From NCBI GenBank assembly GCA_000193795.2, contig AEPI01000022.1:1-35961 (forward strand): 35,961 nucleotides of DNA. The letters are read 5' to 3'. Positions within the stretch are counted from its first letter, which is position 1. Each line of letters opens with the position of its first letter. The notes below the pieces were generated by a model. The model ran no database searches. It worked only from the letters and a program-made list of their open reading frames with translations, and was not told the origin of the DNA. The DNA is from Neisseria lactamica NS19 (GTDB lineage Bacteria > Pseudomonadota > Gammaproteobacteria > Burkholderiales > Neisseriaceae). Of this stretch, positions 26,021 to 33,952 are shown piece by piece. Position numbers and translations under genes: made by a program.

Positions 26021-26125
26021 TATAGTGGATTAAATTTAAACCAGTACAGCGTTGCCTCGCCTTGCCGTACTATTTGTACTGTCTGCGGCTCGCCGCCTTG
26101 TCCTGATTTTTGTTAATCCACTATA
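26021..26125. repeat. Correia repeat enclosed element, short form (105 bp), opposite orientation
   Basis: It begins TATAGTGGATTAAATTTAAA and ends TTTTTGTTAATCCACTATA. The interior is the complement of that in the 6570 element. It sits 150 bases before eptA. Confidence 0.92.
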
Positions 26126-26275
26126 TGTCTGCCGGACGTTTGAATGGCGGGCAGAAACCCCGCGCCGCCTACTCGTTTTCTTGCCCTGCTTTGTTCCGTT
26201 GCCTTATAATTAAGAATCTTTTTCAATAATCCGGATTCCGGATGCCTTTTCCAACCCTTATCCGACACATTCCAA

Positions 26276-27909
26276 ATGATAAAACCTAACCTGAGGCCGA
26301 AGCTCGGCTCTTCCGTGCTGATTGCCTTCCTTTCCCTGTATTTTTCGCTGGTATTGAATTACGCCTTTTTTGCCAAAGTTGTCGAGCTTCATCCTTTTAA
26401 CGGCACGGGGGCGGACATCTTCCTCTATACGATGCCGGTGGTACTGTTTTTTTAAGTAATTTCGTTTTTCACGTCATTGCCCTGCCTTTTTTGCATAAGG
26501 TATTGATTCCGCTGATATTGGTTATCAGTGCGGCGGTATCTTACCAGGAAATATTTTTCAATATCTATTTCAACAAGTCGATGTTGAATAATGTCTTGCA
26601 AACCACGGCGGCGGAAAGCGCGCGCCTGATTACGCCGGGCTATGTGCTGTGGATTGTATGTTTGGGCGTATTGCCCGCGCTGGCGTATATCGCCGTCAAG
26701 GTCAAATACCGGGTTTGGTATAAGGAGCTTTTGACGCGCCTTGTGCTTGCCGCCGTTTCCTTTTTGTGCGCGTTGGGTATCGCGATGTTGCAATATCAGG
26801 ATTACGCCTCGTTTTTCCGCAACAATAAATCAGTAACCCATCTGATTGTGCCGTCTAATTTCGTCGGTGCGGGTATGTCGAAATACAAAGATTGGAAGCG
26901 TTCCAATATTCCTTATACGCAATTGGATATGGCGGTCGTGCAAAACCGGCCGGCCGGCAGCCTGCGCCGTTTCGTGGTTTTGATTGTGGGCGAGACCACG
27001 CGTGCCGCCAACTGGGGTTTGAACGGTTACAGCCGCCAAACTACGCCGCTGCTTGCCGCGCGCGGCGATGAAATTGTCAATTTCCCGCAGGTCAGAAGCT
27101 GCGGCACATCGACCGCGCACTCCCTGCCGTGTATGTTCTCAACCTTCGACCGCACGGATTATGACGAAATCAAAGCCGAACACCAAGACAACCTGCTGGA
27201 CATCGTGCAGCGCGCCGGTGTGGAAGTTACCTGGTTGGAAAACGATTCCGGCTGCAAGGGCGTGTGCGGCAAAGTGCCGAATACCGACGTTACCTCGCTC
27301 AACCTGCCCGAATACTGCCGCAACGGCGAGTGCCTCGACAATATCCTGCTGACCAAGTTCGACGAAGCCCTCAACAAAAACGATAAAGACGCGGTTTTAA
27401 TCCTGCATACCATCGGCAGCCACGGGCCGACGTATTACGAACGCTACACCGAAGCCGAACGTAAATTCACGCCGACCTGCGACACCAACGAAATCGACAA
27501 ATGCGACCGCGCCACGCTGGTCAATACTTACGACAATACGGTTTTGTATGTGGACCAGTTTATCGACAAGGTTATCCGCAAACTTGAAAACCGCGACGAT
27601 TTGGAAAGCGCGGTGCATTATGTTTCCGACCACGGCGAAAGCTTGGGCGAAAACGGGATGTACCTGCACGCCGCGCCTTACGCCATCGCGCCTTCCGGAC
27701 AGACGCATATCCCGATGGTTATGTGGTTTTCCAAAGCCTTCCGCCAACACGGGGGCATAGATTTCCAATGCCTCAAACAAAAAGCGGCGGAAAACGAATA
27801 TTCGCACGACCACTATTTCAGCACGGTATTGGGGCTGATGGACATTTCCAACAGCCAAACCTATCGGAAGGAAATGGATATATTGGCGGCCTGCCGCCGT
27901 CCGCGCTGA
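26276..27909 (+). pseudogene. eptA: Lipid A phosphoethanolamine transferase EptA (LptA), phase-off frameshift in a T7 tract
   Basis: From ATG 26276 the frame reads MIKPNLRPKLGSSVLIAFLS through the first membrane helices and stops after residue 59 at CTGTTTTTTTAA. With one more T (T8 at 26447) it would continue LSNFVFHVIALPFLHK and give the usual 544 residues. The rest is intact: five N-terminal helices, then a periplasmic alkaline phosphatase-like domain with GETTRAANWG (zinc Glu240), CGTSTAHSLPCMFS (nucleophile Thr280) and SDHGES (Asp452, His453), using NmEptA numbering. The enzyme adds phosphoethanolamine to lipid A and gives resistance to polymyxin and cationic peptides. Because a short T tract makes meningococcal lptA phase variable, this is best read as an OFF state. 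Confidence 0.9.
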
Positions 27910-27915
27910 TGCCGG

Positions 27916-27946
27916 ATATGCCGTCTGAAGCCTTCAGACGGCATAT
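27916..27946. terminator. DUS inverted-repeat terminator of eptA
   Basis: ATATGCCGTCTGAAG and TTCAGACGGCATAT form perfect arms directly after the eptA stop. Confidence 0.75.
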
Positions 27947-27984
27947 GTGCCCGAACACCTGACCGATGACCGGAGTATAACGAT

Positions 27985-28542
27985 ATGGATGCTTTAAAAT
28001 TATTGACGAACCGCCGATCTTCCAAAAAGCTGAAGCCCCCCGCCCCCGATGCGGCGGAGTTGGAACAAATATTGCAGGCGGCAACCCAAGTTTCCGATCA
28101 CGGAAATATGCGCCCCTTCCGCTTCACCGTCATCCGGACCGAAGCCGGATTGCAACGTTTCCGCCGTATCTTGGCGCAGACGGTTACCGAATTGAATTTC
28201 GGCGCGGAGGCGTTACAAAAGGCTGAAAAAGTGGGCAATATGGCGCCGATGGTCATCGGGGTAACGTTTGCGCCCAACCGGGAAGTCGCCAAGCCGAAGC
28301 CGGAATGGGAGCAGATGCTGACAGCAGGTTGTGCGGCGTATGCCTTGCAGTTGGCGGCAACGGCGCAAGGTTTCGATAATGTGTGGATAACGGGGATGTG
28401 GGTCAACAGCCCCCTGTTGCGTGAGGCTTTCGGATGTGCGGATAAGGATAAAATCATCGGGCTGATGATGATCGGTACGCCGGCAGAGGAAGCGCATAAG
28501 CCCAAAAATACCGATTTGGAAGCGTTTGTCAGCCATTGGTAA
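27985..28542 (+). CDS. Nitroreductase family protein, YdjA-like
   Basis: A 185-residue flavoprotein of the nitroreductase family. NRRSSKKLKPPAPD (residues 8-21) is the FMN-phosphate-binding start, SDHGNMRPFRFTVI the second flavin contact, and IIGLMMIGTPAEE the C-terminal signature. The length and sequence fit the short YdjA-type subgroup (E. coli YdjA is about 183 residues). It would reduce nitro compounds or similar substrates with NAD(P)H; the physiological substrate is unknown. It follows eptA at 75 bases, separated by a DUS terminator, so it probably has its own promoter. Confidence 0.85.
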   Translation: MDALKLLTNRRSSKKLKPPAPDAAELEQILQAATQVSDHGNMRPFRFTVIRTEAGLQRFRRILAQTVTELNFGAEALQKAEKVGNMAPMVIGVTFAPNREVAKPKPEWEQMLTAGCAAYALQLAATAQGFDNVWITGMWVNSPLLREAFGCADKDKIIGLMMIGTPAEEAHKPKNTDLEAFVSHW

Positions 28543-28556
28543 ACGGAATCTCCAAC

Positions 28557-28594
28557 AAAATGCCGTCTGAAAGGCTTTCAGACGGCATTTTGTT
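28557..28594. terminator. DUS inverted-repeat terminator of the nitroreductase gene
   Basis: AAAATGCCGTCTGAAAG and CTTTCAGACGGCATTTT are perfect arms around a short loop, 15 bases after the stop. Confidence 0.8.
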
Positions 28595-28620
28595 TGAAAA
28601 ATCAGTGCAAGCATATAAGT

Positions 28621-28764
28621 TATAACGGATTAATTTTAAACCGGTACGGCGTTGCCTCGCCTTGGTTCAAAGAGAACGATTCTCTAAGGTGCTGAAGCAC
28701 CAAGTGAATTATTTGTACTGTCTGCGGCTTCGCCGCCTTGTCCTGATTTTTGTTAATCCACTAT
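28621..28764. repeat. Correia element, full-length type with an 11-bp internal deletion (144 bp)
   Basis: The left end is TATAACGGATTAATTTTAAA, a variant terminal repeat, and the right end is TTTTTGTTAATCCACTAT. The IHF-type block (GGTTCAAAGAGAACGATTCT onward) is present. Compared with the 7804 element, 11 bases are missing where CAAGTGAA joins TTATTTGTACT. The final A of the terminal repeat is absent. Confidence 0.9.
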
Positions 28765-29061
28765 GAAAACCTTATGCCCGATACCGTTTTCAAAAGCCTG
28801 TGTTTCAACAATCCGCCGATTTCAACCGGTTATCAGGAAACGGCAATTATCTTTCGGTTTGGCAGAAAGCAGTCCTATCGAATACATTAAAGACAAGGAT
28901 GCTTATCAACGCCATATTAAAACGCAGCCGAAAAATAAAACATCGGCGGTATTTTGTCAGGTTTGCCGCAAGGACGGCTTGATTCGCCGCAAGATAAATC
29001 TGTTTTCCGGGGAACATTTGCCGGATTGTGCGACTGTGAAACAACCCCATAATTTTTCAGG
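28765..29061. other. Intergenic region without a recognisable gene
   Basis: Two overlapping open frames cross this stretch (for example one starting at the ATG at 28763), but neither has a ribosome site, domain or start in common with a known family. I recall that in N. meningitidis MC58 the corresponding interval is much larger; this is not checked. Confidence 0.4.
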
Positions 29062-29089
29062 AAAAAACAGCGGTACTTTTCAGTACCGC
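29062..29089 (-). terminator. Rho-independent terminator of the NirV-like gene
   Basis: On the minus strand GCGGTACT, a 4-base loop and AGTACCGC are followed by TG and six T, 27 bases after the stop codon. Confidence 0.8.
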
Positions 29090-29115
29090 CAAAGCTGCTT
29101 TGGTAATTGAAGGGG

Positions 29116-29871
29116 TTATCGGCTCGCGCAACGGAAGCCTAAGTTGTGCAGGACGTATTTGGATTGCAGGCTGGTGCGGATGCCGTAGCGGAGGAATGCT
29201 GCATAGTTGGACGGATCGCTTGAGCCGACAGATGCTCCGCTGCAAAACATTTGCGCATTGGCATTGCCGGAAGAAAGCAGGCTGCTGTTGAAATCTTCCG
29301 TCCACTCCCAAATCAGACCGTGCATATCGTAAACGCCCCAGTAGTTCGGCCGGCCTTTGCCGACATCGTGCAGACCTTTACGACCGCCATCCGCATACCA
29401 ATCGAGAATAGTGCGGTTGTAGCCGGGTTCGTTTGAGCCGTTTTTCTGCGTGGCGGAGGCAAGTCCGGCAAACTCCCATTCGTCGATGGTCGGCAGGCGT
29501 TTGCCTTGTGCGGCGCAATAGGCGTTGGCGGCAAACCAGGAAACATTGGTAACGGGTTGTTTCAGTTCGCTTGCTTTTGGTGCATAGCTGTGGCTGCCGT
29601 TTTTAATCCAGTGTTTCAGATAAGAAGACTCCGCCTGTTTGGAACTGACCTTGCCTTTTTGCCATTTGGGGTGGCTGTTGACAAATTCGGCAAACTCGGC
29701 ATTGGTAACGGGATATTTATCCAGTTTGAACGGTTTGACTTTAATCAGGCCGGTATCTTTTTTCAGATAAAGCGGGCGGTAGCTGCCGCCTTCGATTTGA
29801 ACCATTTCGGCAGCCGCCGCTTGGGTGCCGGCGAGTGCCGCACAGAGAAAGAGTAACCGGGCAAACTTCAT
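29116..29871 (-). CDS. SUMF1/FGE-sulfatase family protein, NirV-like
   Basis: A 251-residue exported protein with a signal peptide (MKFARLLFLCAALAGTQAAA, cut near residue 20). The mature part is a formylglycine-generating-enzyme fold: VQIEGGSYRPLYL, DKYPVTNAEFAEFVNSHP, QPVTNVSWFAANAYCAAQGK, RLPTIDEWEFAG, GVYDMHGLIWEWTEDF and the C-terminal NLGFRCASR. The cysteine pair that carries FGE catalysis (CxxxxC) is absent; the equivalent stretch reads FCSGASVGSS. It is therefore probably not a sulfatase activator. Family members called NirV lie next to copper nitrite reductase genes, and this gene is next to aniA, so an accessory role in nitrite reduction is the best guess. Confidence 0.82.
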   Translation of the reverse strand: MKFARLLFLCAALAGTQAAAAEMVQIEGGSYRPLYLKKDTGLIKVKPFKLDKYPVTNAEFAEFVNSHPKWQKGKVSSKQAESSYLKHWIKNGSHSYAPKASELKQPVTNVSWFAANAYCAAQGKRLPTIDEWEFAGLASATQKNGSNEPGYNRTILDWYADGGRKGLHDVGKGRPNYWGVYDMHGLIWEWTEDFNSSLLSSGNANAQMFCSGASVGSSDPSNYAAFLRYGIRTSLQSKYVLHNLGFRCASR

Positions 29872-29898
29872 ATCAAGCCTCCTGACAGGCGGTTAACA

Positions 29899-29954
29899 TT
29901 GATTTTTCAGACGGCATTTTAAACGAGGGCCGCGAATGCCGTCTGAAAAATCAA
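29899..29954. repeat. Wide DUS inverted repeat
   Basis: Perfect 20-base arms, TTGATTTTTCAGACGGCATT and AATGCCGTCTGAAAAATCAA, are separated by 16 bases. Each arm carries one AT-DUS. It lies between aniA and the NirV-like gene. Confidence 0.85.
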
Positions 29955-29980
29955 TCTTCCGAAAGGAATGATTGGTTGTT

Positions 29981-30024
29981 AAAAAACCACTGCCGTGCGT
30001 AATGAAGTACGGCGGCAGTGGTTT
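29981..30024 (-). terminator. Rho-independent terminator of aniA
   Basis: AAACCACTGCCG and CGGCAGTGGTTT form a long stem. On the minus strand it is followed by six T. It begins 26 bases after the aniA stop. Confidence 0.85.
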
Positions 30025-30049
30025 GTTCCGCTAATGACGGATATCCGAT

Positions 30050-31222
30050 TTAGTAAACGCTTTTTTCGGATGCAGAGGCTGCCGGGGCGGAAGCTGCGGG
30101 AGCGGAAGCGGCAGAAGCCGCACCGTTGCCGGCGTAAGCGGTATCACTCAGTTTTTGAGTCATAATTTCAGGGTTTTCCGCACCCTCTACTTTCAGTTGA
30201 CCCAACGCGCCTTTGTTGAATGCGCGGAAGATAGAGTGGTCGACCAAGGTGTAGCTGCCCGGGATGTCGACTTTGAATTCGACAATGGCGGAACCGCCGG
30301 CAGGAACGATGGTGCTTTGTACGTTTTCGTTAATCAGCTTGCCGCCTTCAACATAAACTTTGTCGAAGATTTCGCCGATGACGTGGAAGGAAGATACCAA
30401 GTTCGGGCCGCCGTTACCAACGTACATACGCACGGTTTCGCCTGCTTTGGCTTTCAGCGCGTTATCGCCGGCGATAGCGCCTACATGGCCGTTAAATACG
30501 ACGTATTCAGGTTGTTCGGCAACGGCTTTATCCATATCGAACGGTTGCAGGCCTTGCGCGCCTTTTTTGCCTTTGGTGTAGAAGTCGCCTTGGACGATGT
30601 AGAACTCTTTATCCACTTTCGGCAGACCTTCTTTAGGCTCGACCAAAATCAGACCGTACATACCGTTGGCGATGTGCATACCGACCGGCGCGACGGCGCA
30701 GTGGTAGATGTACAGGCCCGGTTGCAGGGCTTTGAAGCTGAATGTGGAAGTACGGCCCGGAGCGGTAAAGGTTGCAGCCGCGCCGCCGCCCTGACCGGTA
30801 GCCGCGTGGAAGTCAACGTTGTGCGGTACGGTAGAAGAAGGATTGTTAGAGAATTCCACTTCAACCGTATCGCCTTCGCGTACGCGGATCATGCGGCCTG
30901 GAACATCGCCGTCAAATGTCCAGTAGCGGTATTCCACGCCGTCGTCCATTTTCATGGTTTTTTCGACGGTTTCCATTTTCACGCGGACTTTGGCAGGGTA
31001 GTCGCGGTCGATTGCAGGAGGTACTTCGGGAGCATGCGTGGTAACCGCATCGATAACGGGCAGTTCGCCGGCCGGCGTTTCGGCGGCGGTTTGTGCGGCG
31101 GAGCTTGAGGCTTCGGCGGAAGCGGCAGGGGTTTCGGCAGGGGCTTGGGCAGCTTGTTCGCCACCGCAGGCGGCTAAAGCAAACATAGAAGCGATAATTG
31201 CAGCTAAGGCTTGGCGTTTCAT
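30050..31222 (-). CDS. aniA: Copper-containing nitrite reductase AniA, outer-membrane lipoprotein
   Basis: A 390-residue trimeric enzyme reducing nitrite to nitric oxide, anchored to the outer membrane. The lipobox LAAC gives lipidated Cys19, followed by an Ala/Glu-rich linker. The two cupredoxin domains are intact: VPHNVDFHAATGQGGG and YIYHCAVAPVGMHIANGM supply type-1 copper ligands (His, Cys, His, Met) and type-2 histidines. SSFHVIGEIF includes the histidine used in catalysis that is lost in some meningococci. The C-terminal tail has AASAP-type repeats, known as glycosylation sites in AniA. It is divergent from norB and has an FNR box at -41.5. The NirV-like gene lies downstream beyond a terminator. 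Confidence 0.96.
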   Translation of the reverse strand: MKRQALAAIIASMFALAACGGEQAAQAPAETPAASAEASSSAAQTAAETPAGELPVIDAVTTHAPEVPPAIDRDYPAKVRVKMETVEKTMKMDDGVEYRYWTFDGDVPGRMIRVREGDTVEVEFSNNPSSTVPHNVDFHAATGQGGGAAATFTAPGRTSTFSFKALQPGLYIYHCAVAPVGMHIANGMYGLILVEPKEGLPKVDKEFYIVQGDFYTKGKKGAQGLQPFDMDKAVAEQPEYVVFNGHVGAIAGDNALKAKAGETVRMYVGNGGPNLVSSFHVIGEIFDKVYVEGGKLINENVQSTIVPAGGSAIVEFKVDIPGSYTLVDHSIFRAFNKGALGQLKVEGAENPEIMTQKLSDTAYAGNGAASAASAPAASAPAASASEKSVY

Positions 31223-31273
31223 AATGTTTTCCTTTTGTAAGAAAAGTAGGAAGATTGGTTAAGAACTGGTGTG

Positions 31274-31279
31274 ATTATG
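31274..31279 (-). promoter_or_regulatory. -10 element of aniA
   Basis: CATAAT on the minus strand puts the transcription start near 31267. The FNR box is centred 41.5 bases upstream of this start, the class II activator position. Confidence 0.75.
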
Positions 31280-31301
31280 CGTTTGCACCATTGCCGACAT
31301 T

Positions 31302-31315
31302 TTGATTTAAGTCAA
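31302..31315 (-). promoter_or_regulatory. FNR box of aniA
   Basis: TTGACTTAAATCAA on the minus strand is a perfect FNR half-site pair (TTGAC/T, four bases, ATCAA) of the anaerobic activator. It fits the known oxygen control of aniA. Confidence 0.88.
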
Positions 31316-31449
31316 ATAATTCATAAAATATGAACTTAAAATGACACTTCTAATACTTTATAACTACTAAAAATTACAATAAATAGTCTGATTTACCTAG
31401 GGGATTCGGCAAATCAGGCAAAGGCGGGGTAGTTGCCGAATAAAAAATA

Positions 31450-31466
31450 ATGATAGTTATTATCAT
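31450..31466. promoter_or_regulatory. Fur-box-like dyad upstream of norB
   Basis: ATGATAGTTATTATCAT is a 17-base dyad that resembles part of the Fur consensus. Iron-dependent Fur input at norB is reported in gonococci; that this exact site is used is inferred. Confidence 0.45.
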
Positions 31467-31490
31467 ATATGTATTTGTTTTATATGTACG

Positions 31491-31504
31491 TTTGTTTGAA
31501 CAAA
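31491..31504. promoter_or_regulatory. Palindrome TTTGTTTGAACAAA upstream of norB
   Basis: TTTGTT and AACAAA flank two bases. It is centred about 44 bases upstream of the predicted norB start, a position suited to a repressor such as NsrR or ArsR, but the consensus match is not clear. Confidence 0.35.
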
Positions 31505-31529
31505 TGTTTATTTGCGCGGTAAACCGTGC

Positions 31530-31535
31530 TACAAT
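31530..31535 (+). promoter_or_regulatory. Candidate -10 of norB
   Basis: TACAAT at 31530-31535 lies 61 bases before the norB ATG. The -35 region (TTTATT) is weak, which fits a regulated promoter. Confidence 0.5.
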
Positions 31536-31596
31536 CTTTAACATTCATATTCCGTGAATTTTAAACAACTACTTTTTACCAAAAGGAGCTCTCAAA

Positions 31597-33852
31597 ATGG
31601 GACAGTACAAGAAGCTGTGGTACTTGCTGTTTGCCGTTCTGGCAGTATGCTTTACCATTCTTGGCTATATGGGCAGCGAGGTTTACAAAAAAGCCCCGCC
31701 TTACCCCGAACAGGTCGTTTCCGCATCCGGCAAGGTCTTGATGACGAAAGACGATATTTTGGCAGGTCAGTCTGCATGGCAGACTACCGGCGGTATGGAA
31801 GTCGGTTCGATTCTGGGTCACGGCGCATATCAGGCTCCGGACTGGACGGCCGACTGGCTGCATCGTGAGTTGTCCGCCTGGTTGGATTTGACCGCGCAAC
31901 AGACTTACGGCAAAAAATTCGATGAAGTTTCCCCTGAAGAACAAGCCGTTCTGAAAACCCGACTGGCTGACGAATACCGCAACCAAAGCCGTGTGAAGGA
32001 AGACGGTTCTGTAGTCATCAGCGATACGCGCATGAAAGCCATCGAAAGCATCCTGCCTTATTACCACGGCGTTTACGGCGACGATCCCAAGCTGCAAACC
32101 ACCCGTGAACACTTTGCAATGAAAAACAACACATTGCCAAGCCAAGAAGCGCGTGAAAAACTGTTCGACTTCTTCTTTTGGACTTCTTGGTCTGCTTCGA
32201 CCAACCGTCCCGGCGAGGTCTTTACCTACACCAACAACTGGCCGCACGAGCCTTTGATCAACAATGTGCCGACCACTGAAAACTATATGTGGTCGTTTAC
32301 CAGCGTTGTTCTTCTGCTGATGGGCATCGGTTTGCTGATGTGGGGTTATTCCTTCCTGACCAAACACGAGGAAGTGGAAATCCCGGCTGAAGATCCGATT
32401 TCCAAAATCCAACTGACCCCTTCGCAAAAAGCATTGGGCAAATACGTCTTCCTGACGGTCGCCCTGTTCGTGGTACAAGTATTGTTGGGCGGCCTGACCG
32501 CGCACTATACCGTCGAAGGTCAGGGTTTCTACGGCATCGATGAGGCGTTGGGCTTTGAAATGTCCGACTGGTTCCCCTATGCCCTGACCCGTACTTGGCA
32601 CATCCAATCCGCCATCTTCTGGATTGCAACCGGCTTTTTGACGGCAGGTTTGTTCCTCGCGCCGATTGTCAACGGCGGCAAAGATCCCAAGTTCCAACGT
32701 GCCGGCGTGAACTTCCTCTACATTGCCCTGTTTATCGTGGTCGGCGGTTCTTACGCGGGCAACTTCTTCGCGTTGACGCACATCCTTCCCCCCGAATTGA
32801 ATTTCTGGTTCGGACACCAAGGTTACGAATACCTCGATTTGGGCCGTTTCTGGCAACTCCTGCTGATGGTCGGACTGCTGTTGTGGCTGTTCCTGATGTT
32901 GCGCTGCACGGTTTCCGCCTTCAAAGAAAAAGGCGTGGACAAAAACCTGCTGGCAATCTTTGTCGCTTCTATGGTCGGTGTGGGCGTGTTCTACGCACCG
33001 GGACTGTTCTATGGCGAAAAATCCCCGATTGCCGTAATGGAATACTGGCGTTGGTGGGTGGTTCACCTGTGGGTGGAAGGCTTCTTTGAAGTATTTGCCA
33101 CTGCCGCCTTCGCATTTGTCTTCTACAATATGGGCTTTGTCCGCCGCAGTACCGCCACTGCCTCCACTTTGGCCGCTGCCGCCATCTTTATGTTGGGCGG
33201 CGTTCCCGGTACGCTGCACCACCTGTACTTCTCCGGCTCTACCTCCGCCTCTATGGCAATCGGCGCCTGCTTCTCCGCTTTGGAAGTCGTGCCGCTGGTG
33301 TTGCTGGGCCGTGAAGCATACGAGCATTGGTCTTACCAACACCTGTCCGACTGGGCGAAACGCCTGCGTTGGCCGCTGATGTGCTTCGTGGCAGTCGCCT
33401 TTTGGAATATGATCGGTGCCGGCGTATTCGGCTTTCTGATCAATCCGCCGATTTCCCTGTTCTATATTCAAGGTTTGAACACTTCTGCCGTTCACGCGCA
33501 CGCCGCCTTGTTCGGTGTGTACGGTTTCTTGGCATTGGGCTTCGTATTGCTGGTTGCCCGTTATTTGAAACCGAACGCGCAGTTTGACGACAAACTGATG
33601 ACTTGGGGCTTCTGGCTGCTCAACGGCGGCTTGGTCGGTATGATTGCCATCAGCCTGCTGCCTGTCGGCGCGATTCAGGCATACGCCTCTATCACGCACG
33701 GTTTGTGGTATGCCCGCAGCGAAGAATTCCTGCAAATGGAAATCCTCGACACCTTGCGCTGGGTACGCACAGCAGCCGACTTGATCTTCATCGGCGGTGC
33801 AATCTGCGTTGCCATTCAAGCCACTAAAATCGTATTTGGCCGCGACAAATAA
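31597..33852 (+). CDS. norB: Quinol-dependent nitric oxide reductase (qNOR)
   Basis: A 751-residue inner-membrane enzyme that reduces NO to N2O using quinol, protecting the cell from NO and allowing respiration without oxygen. The N terminus has one helix (LWYLLFAVLAVCFTILGYMG) and a periplasmic domain with TGGMEVGSILGHGAYQAPDW. The haem-copper oxidase fold follows, with about thirteen more helices. Haem and non-haem iron histidines and glutamates occur in YALTRTWHIQSAIFWIA, RWWVVHLWVEGFFEVFA, GTLHHLYFSG and NTSAVHAHAALFGVYG. The single-subunit length identifies qNOR rather than the two-subunit cNOR. It has AAGGAG eight bases before ATG 31597. Confidence 0.97.
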   Translation: MGQYKKLWYLLFAVLAVCFTILGYMGSEVYKKAPPYPEQVVSASGKVLMTKDDILAGQSAWQTTGGMEVGSILGHGAYQAPDWTADWLHRELSAWLDLTAQQTYGKKFDEVSPEEQAVLKTRLADEYRNQSRVKEDGSVVISDTRMKAIESILPYYHGVYGDDPKLQTTREHFAMKNNTLPSQEAREKLFDFFFWTSWSASTNRPGEVFTYTNNWPHEPLINNVPTTENYMWSFTSVVLLLMGIGLLMWGYSFLTKHEEVEIPAEDPISKIQLTPSQKALGKYVFLTVALFVVQVLLGGLTAHYTVEGQGFYGIDEALGFEMSDWFPYALTRTWHIQSAIFWIATGFLTAGLFLAPIVNGGKDPKFQRAGVNFLYIALFIVVGGSYAGNFFALTHILPPELNFWFGHQGYEYLDLGRFWQLLLMVGLLLWLFLMLRCTVSAFKEKGVDKNLLAIFVASMVGVGVFYAPGLFYGEKSPIAVMEYWRWWVVHLWVEGFFEVFATAAFAFVFYNMGFVRRSTATASTLAAAAIFMLGGVPGTLHHLYFSGSTSASMAIGACFSALEVVPLVLLGREAYEHWSYQHLSDWAKRLRWPLMCFVAVAFWNMIGAGVFGFLINPPISLFYIQGLNTSAVHAHAALFGVYGFLALGFVLLVARYLKPNAQFDDKLMTWGFWLLNGGLVGMIAISLLPVGAIQAYASITHGLWYARSEEFLQMEILDTLRWVRTAADLIFIGGAICVAIQATKIVFGRDK

Positions 33853-33870
33853 GTTTCAGCCTGAAAATGG

Positions 33871-33902
33871 AAACCGCACCTGCCGTCAGGTGCGGTTTTT
33901 TA
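33871..33902 (+). terminator. Rho-independent terminator of norB
   Basis: AAACCGCACCTG, four bases, CAGGTGCGGTTT, then further T. It lies 19 bases after the norB stop. Confidence 0.9.
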
Positions 33903-33909
33903 CGGACAA

Positions 33910-33936
33910 ATGCCGTCTGAAGGCTTCAGACGGCAT
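33910..33936. terminator. DUS inverted-repeat terminator, ldcA side
   Basis: ATGCCGTCTGAA, three bases, TTCAGACGGCAT. It lies 17 bases from the ldcA stop and separates the convergent norB and ldcA. Confidence 0.7.
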
Positions 33937-33952
33937 CTGTCCGTTTGCGGGT

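Noticed and set aside
26491..27909. A shorter eptA starting at a TTG at 26491
   Set aside because: It lacks the first membrane helices and a ribosome site; the full gene with one base restored fits the known protein end to end.
31576..33819. A 747-codon minus-strand open frame
   Set aside because: It is antisense to norB, Gln/His-rich and without any family feature.
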